Below, one piece after another: positions 58,030-64,000 of a stretch of DNA of 64,000 nucleotides (positions are counted from its first letter, which is position 1; each line of letters starts with the position of its first letter). Position numbers and translations under genes: made by a program. Origin of the DNA: Caprella mutica (lineage: Eukaryota; Arthropoda; Malacostraca; Amphipoda; Caprellidae); the NCBI GenBank assembly GCA_947561585.1, contig CANNZV010003180.1, forward strand, positions 1 to 64,000, read 5' to 3'. Below the pieces are notes generated by a model. The model did no database searches, was not told the origin of the DNA, and saw only the letters and a program-made list of their open reading frames with translations.

Positions 58030-58110
58030 TAGGTATATATGGTTTCTTATATGACCGAAGATGTGAAACGGTGCGATAATTCATAACTTCCCCTTAGTTA
58101 CCTAGGTGTA
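58030..58110 (-). repeat. Further end of the TAGGGTAAG family
   Basis: TTCTTATATGACCGAAGATG then GATAATTCATAACTTCCCC, i.e. a third, right-hand end of the same family 290 bp beyond the palindrome. This suggests nesting or a solo end. Confidence 0.7.
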
Positions 58111-58720
58111 ACTATGGCCTTTGGGAGTTTGGGCTATGTGAATTTCAGTTGATAGCTAGCTAAGTAGTTCCTAAAGAAACGTCAAGAACGCAAGGAAAGG
58201 AGGTAGGCAAGGCAGAGTTCGTAAAACTTGGCTGGTACTTTATTCTATTTAATGAGCATACGTAAAAACTGGACCTAGGTAACACCTAGCCTACTAAGCT
58301 TAGGTAACTAGGCTACCTCGTATAGATTGCTACCAAAATGAAAGTTGGAGAAAATTTCGAGCGTACGTAGTACCTTGTACCTATTTAATTGGTTGGAATA
58401 AAAATACCTAGTCTAGTTTAAAACTGAAATAGTGTATAAACACTGTCAGCACATGCAAATTCACATACGACAATTACCAACACATTACACAATATCACAA
58501 TTATTAACGATTTCACCAAACAATGTAAACAGCTCATATTCAATGTGTCACAGCCAAAAGGAAAGACAGATCGAACACGTGACACAAGTTAGATTACATT
58601 TAAATTTTTGAAATTTCAGTTTTTTGAGAACGTATGTGAATTCTTTTCATAGACCTATTTTGCAAGTTTATTTATTTATAAGTTTATAACTGGAATGGTC
58701 ATTCACTTTTCAAATGTTAC
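58111..58720. other. Unassigned stretch
   Basis: Less AT-rich in 58110-58400 (CCTAGG-type short palindromes), but no coding frame or TE end was recognised. Confidence 0.4.
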
Positions 58721-59109
58721 TATTATGAATAAATTTATGAAGTGTAGCACAAGAGAAACGACGAAAAAGTTGTACATCCTTTATTTTTAGAGCTTTCGAA
58801 TAATAGAATATTCATTATCAATAACCTAATTAAGACTAATTTTAAAGAAATATATAGAAACAAGAAGTATTTTGGATACCGAAATTAATAAAGTCACCTA
58901 AATAGTTAATACAAATAAAAGAAAATTTAAAATAAAGAAAAGGAAAAATAATAAGTTATTAACCCAAAATAGTTAAATTGAAAGAACTCGCTTGTTCATT
59001 AAGCGTGTTCACTATATATGAATATATATATAGATTCTAATGTACGAATATCACACTGGTTAGTAGTTTGCAAAATTTTGAAATTTTCTTTTTTAATTAA
59101 GGTGATTAA

Positions 59110-59255
59110 AATCGAAAGAATGGTTACGAATTGAACTGAAAGGTGGGGAGCTATGGTTATTAGTTCTAAAAGATATTCCCTTATGTTGAGAAATTCTCAC
59201 CTTTAACTGCACCATGGTCTCACCGATGTAAGTAGACTGGCACTGTTCACATGAA
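59110..59255 (-). pseudogene. PLE 2 GIY-YIG endonuclease fragment
   Basis: Minus strand: CEQCQSTYIGETMVQLKVRI followed by SQHKGISFRTNN, matching the CxxC...YIGET region of PLE GIY-YIG nucleases. The right arm repeats the portion from KVRISQHK onward on the plus strand. The preceding GIY half and the RT are missing from this arm. Confidence 0.8.
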
Positions 59256-59559
59256 AGGTGAGAATTAAAGGTGAGAATTTCTCAACATAAGGGAATATCT
59301 TTTAGAACTAATAACCCCTATAGCTCCCCCCCCCCCCACCTTTCAGTTCAATTCGTAACCATTCTTTCGATTTTAATCACCCAATTAAAGAAGAAAATTT
59401 CAAAATTTTGCAAACTACTAACCAGTGTGATATTCGTACATTAGAATCTATATATATAATCAATTTAATATTAGAATGCTTCGTGTTCAAATAGTTATGA
59501 AATAGATTAATATGAGAACTCGGACCCATAGATTAATATGAGAACTCTACTCGGACCCA

Positions 59560-59835
59560 ATGTTGTCTCCCAGTTTATCTTCATGTTTCTTCAAGCAGTT
59601 ACTTGAGCTTGCTGTTAAGAATGTCCTCTTCCTTTTCAATGGTAAGTTATTTTCCCAATTTGATGGTGTAGGTATGGGAAATCCGCTTGGTCCCACTCTT
59701 GCGAATGTCTTTTTATGTTTTCATGAACAACGTTGGCTAGATGATTGCCCCTTATAATTTAAACCTAAATTTTATCGTAGATATGTAGATGATATCTTCC
59801 TACTGTTTTCTGATCATTCTCATATTAATCTATTT
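59560..59835 (+). pseudogene. PLE reverse-transcriptase fragment
   Basis: Plus frame from 59560: ELAVKNVLFLFNGKLFSQFD then GVGMGNPLGPTLANVFLCFH (PLE signature DGVAMGSPLGPxLAN). After one stop comes PKFYRRYVDDIFLLFSDHS with the intact RYVDDIF catalytic block. Short, bounded by AT repeats (TATATATATATTCAT) and inserted into the right arm of the PLE 2 palindrome. Flanked on the left by a 25-bp duplicated phrase (ATTAATATGAGAACT...CGGACCC, twice at 59505-59562). Confidence 0.82.
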
Positions 59836-60130
59836 CATATATATATATTCATAAACAGTCTCCTACGCTTAATGAACAAGCGAGTTCTTTCAATTTAACT
59901 ATTTTGGGTTAATAACTTATTATTTTTCCTTTTCTTCATCTTAAATTTTATTTGTATTAACTATTTAGGAGACTTTATTAATTTCGGTATCCAAAATACT
60001 TCTTATTTCTTTAAAATTAGTCTTAATTAGGTTATTGATAATGAATATTCTATTATTCGAAAGCCCTAAAAATAAAGGATGTACAACTTTTTCGTCGTTT
60101 CTCTTGTGCTGCACTTCATAAATTTAGTAA

Positions 60131-60642
60131 GATTTCCAAGAAGAAGACCAATTAGTCATATTGGTCATATTGGTTTTTACTTAATAATGATTAAGTAAAA
60201 ATAATTATCTTTCATTTATGTTTTTTTGATAAATAAATAATAAACTTCATCGGATTCAATATTCTTTAAAAATAATAATTCAATAAAGCTCATAAGTCAT
60301 GAAGCATTCGAATAATGAAGGACCTGGATTATGAGATGAACTTAAGATATGAATTAGTTTCTATGTTTAAATTATAGAAAATGATTTACCTCATTAATTT
60401 TGTCCTAGTTACCCTTACTCCTCAATGACCGTAGTTTTCATGATTTTGATCATGGAAAACTACGAGTTATGGAGGAATCAATACGACAATTCCTCACATA
60501 TACTGTATAAGGTGCTTCACTGTAATCATAAAAATAGTCTAGGAAAATTCTTAGTAATTTAAACTATTTATTAAAATCATACTGTATAGTTATTTATTTC
60601 TTATACTGTATATAAATAAGAATTGAATCATTGGCGAAGAGT
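60131..60642. other. AT-rich spacer
   Basis: Contains a hairpin near 60429-60465 (GTAGTTTTCATGATTTTGATCATGGAAAACTAC). No coding signal. Confidence 0.5.
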
Positions 60643-60954
60643 AGGGGAAAGTCCCCATTTATCGGCCACTTAAGAGGTTTCCTTCAAAACTGTTATTATT
60701 GTTTAACTCTCCTCTCTACTAATGCATATACGACAGAACCAAATAAAAGATGAAATTCAAATCTTTTAAACCATATAAAGTACTATGCAATTACTTTAGT
60801 ATAAATTAATCTACATTGAATCAAATATTATATCTGAAACACTCCAAATATCGACATGTTGAAACCAAATATCGTCACATGTTATTACCCATTTATCGTC
60901 ATGAGTCGATACATGTGTGATATCGTCCACAGAATAAAATTTTCATTGAACAGC

Positions 60955-61395
60955 TTGCTGGATGGGGGAAAATCAGATAGAATGGGGAAAATTAGATGGA
61001 ATGGGGAAAATCAGGTAGAATGGAGGAAAATCAGGTAGAATGGAGGAAAATTGGATATAATTGGGAAAATTATGTAGAATACAGGGAAAATTAGGTAGAA
61101 TGCAGGGAAAATCAGTTAGAATGGAGGAAAATCAGGTTGAATGGAGGGAAATTAGGTAAAATGTGGGAAAATTTGGTAGAATTGGGAAAATTAGGTAGAA
61201 TGGGGGGAAAATCAGGTAGAATTGAGAAAATTAGGTAGAATGGGGGAAAATCAGGTAGAATGGGGGATAATTAGATAGAATTGGGGAAAATCAGGTGGAA
61301 TTGAGAAATTAGGTAGAGTGGGGGAAATTAGGTAGAATGGGGGAAAATCAGGTTGGAATGGGGAAAAATCAGGTAGAATGAGGGAAAAATTGTCT
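60955..61395. repeat. 19-bp tandem repeat
   Basis: About 23 degenerate copies of GGGGAAAATCAGGTAGAAT (18-20 bp), inside element V. Confidence 0.92.
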
Positions 61396-61434
61396 TAGTA
61401 GGGGAAATGATGCCAGAATGGAGAAATTATTGAT

Positions 61435-61660
61435 TGCAGCTAGTAGGGGGTTTAACGTCTGCTTCGGAACCAAAGGCCATATGTCGCTGATGTCAAATAA
61501 AATTGAATGCAAGGGACTCGAAGAAGCAGTTAGAAAGAAAAGTGGCTTCAAGAACAAAGTCACCTACCACCGTCAGTGACAAAGCTCATGGATGTAGGAA
61601 AGCTACTCAGTGAATGCAGTCCCTTACCAAGGAATGTGACGAAAATGGTCACTCTGGGCC
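61435..61660 (-). repeat. Dispersed repeat S, copy 3 (reverse)
   Basis: Reverse-orientation copy: GGGGGTTTAACGTCTGCTTC, CAAGGGACTCGAAGAAGCAG, CATGGATGTAGGAAAGCTAC. The plus-strand translation is not conserved with the other copies. Confidence 0.85.
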
Positions 61661-61844
61661 CTGAACTGTTGTAATTTGGATCATGAAATATTTTCCCCAT
61701 TTTATCCAACTAAATCTTTTGTAACGCTACTAACAGTTTTAGAGGGTAGCGCTGGGTTTATGTTCTTCAACTACGAGGGCTTAGTTTTTGTGTTAGGTAG
61801 ACTCGTTGGTTTCATTTACTATCACCTCTTCATCTTCCTCTTCG

Positions 61845-62065
61845 ATCCGTGAGTACAATCACCGGATATACCGTATACGTATACTTCTTCGTCACATTTT
61901 TGTTACGTGACTACATTCACGGAGTAGCTTTACTGCATCCATGAGCAAGACACCGACAGGTGGTATTTGACTTTGCTCATGAATCTCATCTTAATAAATT
62001 TATATTTTGAAGTCAGTGAATTGGCATCCGATTCTGCAGCAGACGTAAAAACCCCTACATAAGTA
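61845..62065 (+). repeat. Dispersed repeat S, copy 4
   Basis: Forward copy (GTGACTACATTCACGGAGTA, GCATCCATGAGCAAGACACC, GCAGACGTAAAAACCCC), forming a tail-to-head inverted pair with copy 3 around a 185-bp spacer. Confidence 0.85.
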
Positions 62066-62790
62066 ATTAATCAAAGCGACTATATTTTTAATTTTCTTCT
62101 CATTAAATATCTTGAGTATAACAATAGTGTTTCGTACTATTGGGTCAGGTCACACAGAGTATTAAAAACTTCAAAAAGAATGAAAAATATATAGTAAACT
62201 TTATTTTAAGCGGTTTATTTAACATATTCAAAGTTTTCCCGGACACTGGAAATGGCATTTAAGATAATATGATGGATTAACAATAATTAATTTATGATAT
62301 GAATAATTTCAGCTGAAATCAATTTATTTTGAGAGGAAAAAGATTTAGAAAACCAAAATCGTATCGAAATTTTGATAGATCACGTTGTTTGTTTTTCCAA
62401 ATAGATGAAGTTCACAAAATATATATCATCGTAAACTGTGTGAATAAAAATTAACCGAATCTCAGAGAGATGTAAACACTAAACTATCTACTAAATGATT
62501 TTAAGATAAATATCAGCTTTATATTAATTATGAATATCACACGCAGATGTGCAAACATTCTTTGGATAACGTGTTTTATGTATGGCAATACAACAACATG
62601 ATATGACGTCTAAAACTTGTGAAATTTTGTACGTTTTATCAAATTAGATGACACTTTTTCTAATTAAATCAAATTTTATTTCTTTACTAATCATTATTTA
62701 GATGAACAAGGTATATTGAATAGTATAATCAACTATTCTGTTTCTATTATATATGTATAGGTTCCCCTCTCTAATTACTCCCCCCCCTGC

Positions 62791-63360
62791 CAAGGTATAT
62801 TAACTTAACAAGGTATGCTACGCCTTGATACGAATTTTAGACTCCTCTGCGCATAAACAAATACGCACATACGAACACACGGCCGTGTGCCCCTGCAATA
62901 ATAGATACAGCGACTTAATTAGTTATTTGTATATAAGAATTTTTGCCGTGGTTGTTTGTGCTGTGTGCGGATGCAATGAAAAAGTGTAATTGTTCTGATT
63001 AAATTATTTAGGTTTTCTAAAAATGTAGGAATTAGGAAGAAATTGACAGGATAAGAAGAGACAGGATCGACAGCTCTTACATAAACGTACTTTGAAGAAT
63101 AACAATACGTTTTTCCCTATTAAACCTTACTAAAAAATATATGAAAAGTTTTCACAATGCTGAATACAGCCAGTTTAGTTCAAAAAAACAAGTTGAAAGG
63201 CATTTTATTCTGAAAAGAATGAATAACAGACCTTGTTTCTATGTAAAAATAATTATCATGGGGCACACGGCCGCACACCAGCCAGCGTCTTTCACAACAA
63301 AACTGTAATCATCTTGATATGAACCTACGCAATACTCTACCTTGTAGTTAATATACCTTG
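62791..63360. mobile_element. hAT-type MITE with 8-bp target duplication
   Basis: Flanked by CCCCCTGC at 62783-62790 and 63361-63368, a perfect 8-bp duplication. TIRs start CAAGGTATATTAACT and continue with ACAAGGTA; a second inverted block, CGGCCGTGTGCCCC, lies about 90 bp inside each end. An 8-bp duplication with CA...TG tips is the hAT hallmark. 570 bp, non-coding. Nested in element V. Confidence 0.88.
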
Positions 63361-64000
63361 CCCCCTGCTTACCACCCTAATTAAGTTCTAGTAGGTCGAT
63401 AAATGGGTAAAAGCTATTTAAACATAGAAAATTTTGTAAATATTGAGAATTAATATATTTACTAACCATGAAACTGTTTTAAAACAACTATTGCGAAATT
63501 GATCAAAATACCATTTATCGTCACCCCATGACGATAAATGGAAAATCCTCTTTATTGATACCCAAATATCGACACATCGATTTATTTTAAATATTGATGA
63601 CTAAATTAATTTCTGATTTTATATTTAAGAAATGCAATTAAACGTTAGTAAAACTGTATGAACGTTATTTTAAAAAAAAATTATTAAAAGCGTAAAATCG
63701 CGCATAACAAATTCTCTATACCTAATCAATTTCGGTAGGTTTATCCTGAATGTACCGTATTGTCATACATCTCATCAGTTAAACTGACACTCTGATTGTA
63801 ATTTTAAATGAAATTACTTACATTTTTGTAACAATAACAAAAATATATGGAGCATCGATTTGTAAAATACCTAAACCATAGAAATGTTTCTAAGTCTTGT
63901 TATGGACGAAAATAACTGAAACGTGACGATAAATGGAGAGGGACGATACAAGGAGACCTTACCCTAAACTGTAATTGCACAAGGCTTCATGCTAAAATAA

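Larger units (their letters stand above)
58724..60130. mobile_element. PLE 2: head-to-head Penelope-like fragments forming a palindrome
   Basis: 58724-59217 is the inverted counterpart of 59273-60130 (landmarks AGAACTCGCTTGTTCATTAAGC, CACTGGTTAGTAGTTTGC, GGGAATATCTTTTAGAACT). The right arm is interrupted by about 400 bp (59456-59850) carrying PLE RT sequence. The centre (59218-59272) is the junction of two copies of a PLE 3' region facing each other. Confidence 0.8.
60644..63964. mobile_element. Element V: TA-flanked 3.3-kb inverted-repeat element with ATCGTC motifs
   Basis: Ends TA-GGGGAAAGTCCCCATTTATCG (60642) and, on the other strand from 63966, TA-GGGTAAGGTCTCCTTGTATCG. Subterminal copies of CCATTTATCGTCA or CCAAATATCGTCA cluster at 60845-60925 and 63511-63570, including a 31-bp palindrome at 63511-63541. 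Inside are a 19-bp satellite, an inverted pair of dispersed repeat S and a nested hAT MITE. No transposase. Confidence 0.6.

Overview
The window looks like AT-rich nuclear DNA from an invertebrate animal, most plausibly an arthropod; the sequence alone does not fix the species. There are no bacterial-style operons, rRNAs or intact cellular genes. Almost everything recognisable is a transposable-element relic or a tandem satellite, and the short coding islands carry intron-like GT/AG signals. Elements that can be named: Tc1/mariner-type transposons, a piggyBac fragment, three different non-LTR retrotransposons (LINEs), an RTE-like LINE tail, two Penelope-like elements (PLEs), a solo copia-like LTR, a hAT-type MITE and several other inverted-repeat MITEs.

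Layout. 1-2.9 kb: a 21-bp and a 32-bp satellite, the latter interrupted by a solo LTR with a 5-bp target duplication. 4.2-8.1 kb: a 5'-truncated LINE (minus strand) split by a Tc1-like transposon at a TA. 8.4-9.1 kb: a 36-bp satellite open on both strands. 10.2-10.5 kb: a piggyBac transposase fragment. 12.4-12.9 kb: a candidate start of a host gene (minus strand, two phase-matched exons). 13.4-14.4 kb: a 1-kb inverted-repeat element. 15.7-17.1 kb: a tRNA-like SINE head, a 22-bp satellite and a mariner-superfamily relic. 18.3-21.5 kb: a composite inverted-repeat element around a 20-bp satellite. 21.5-27 kb: mostly featureless, with Tc1 debris, a 64-bp repeat and a coding-like exon. 27.3-29.7 kb: another inverted-repeat element with a 19-bp satellite. 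31.3-36.6 kb: small MITEs, a second block of the 32-bp satellite and paired 15-bp arrays.

37.9-42.1 kb: a nearly full-length but broken LINE (minus strand). 42.6-46.8 kb: a second LINE interrupted by a tandemly arranged PLE that carries a hammerhead-like motif. 47.5 kb: the 32-bp satellite again, inverted. 49.5-52.5 kb: exon-like islands, MITEs and RTE debris. 53.1-57.6 kb: a 4.4-kb satellite that changes from an 18-bp unit to a 75-bp higher-order repeat. 57.6-60.1 kb: a 219-bp palindromic MITE and a PLE palindrome. 60.6-64 kb: a 3.3-kb TA-flanked inverted-repeat element containing a 19-bp satellite, an inverted pair of a dispersed repeat and a nested hAT MITE with an 8-bp target duplication.

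The most unusual theme is a recurring architecture: inverted-repeat elements of differing sequence whose ends are built from degenerate tandem units of about 15 bp, several of them enclosing or sitting next to a satellite. This may be one loosely related class of foldback-like transposons that seeds satellites.
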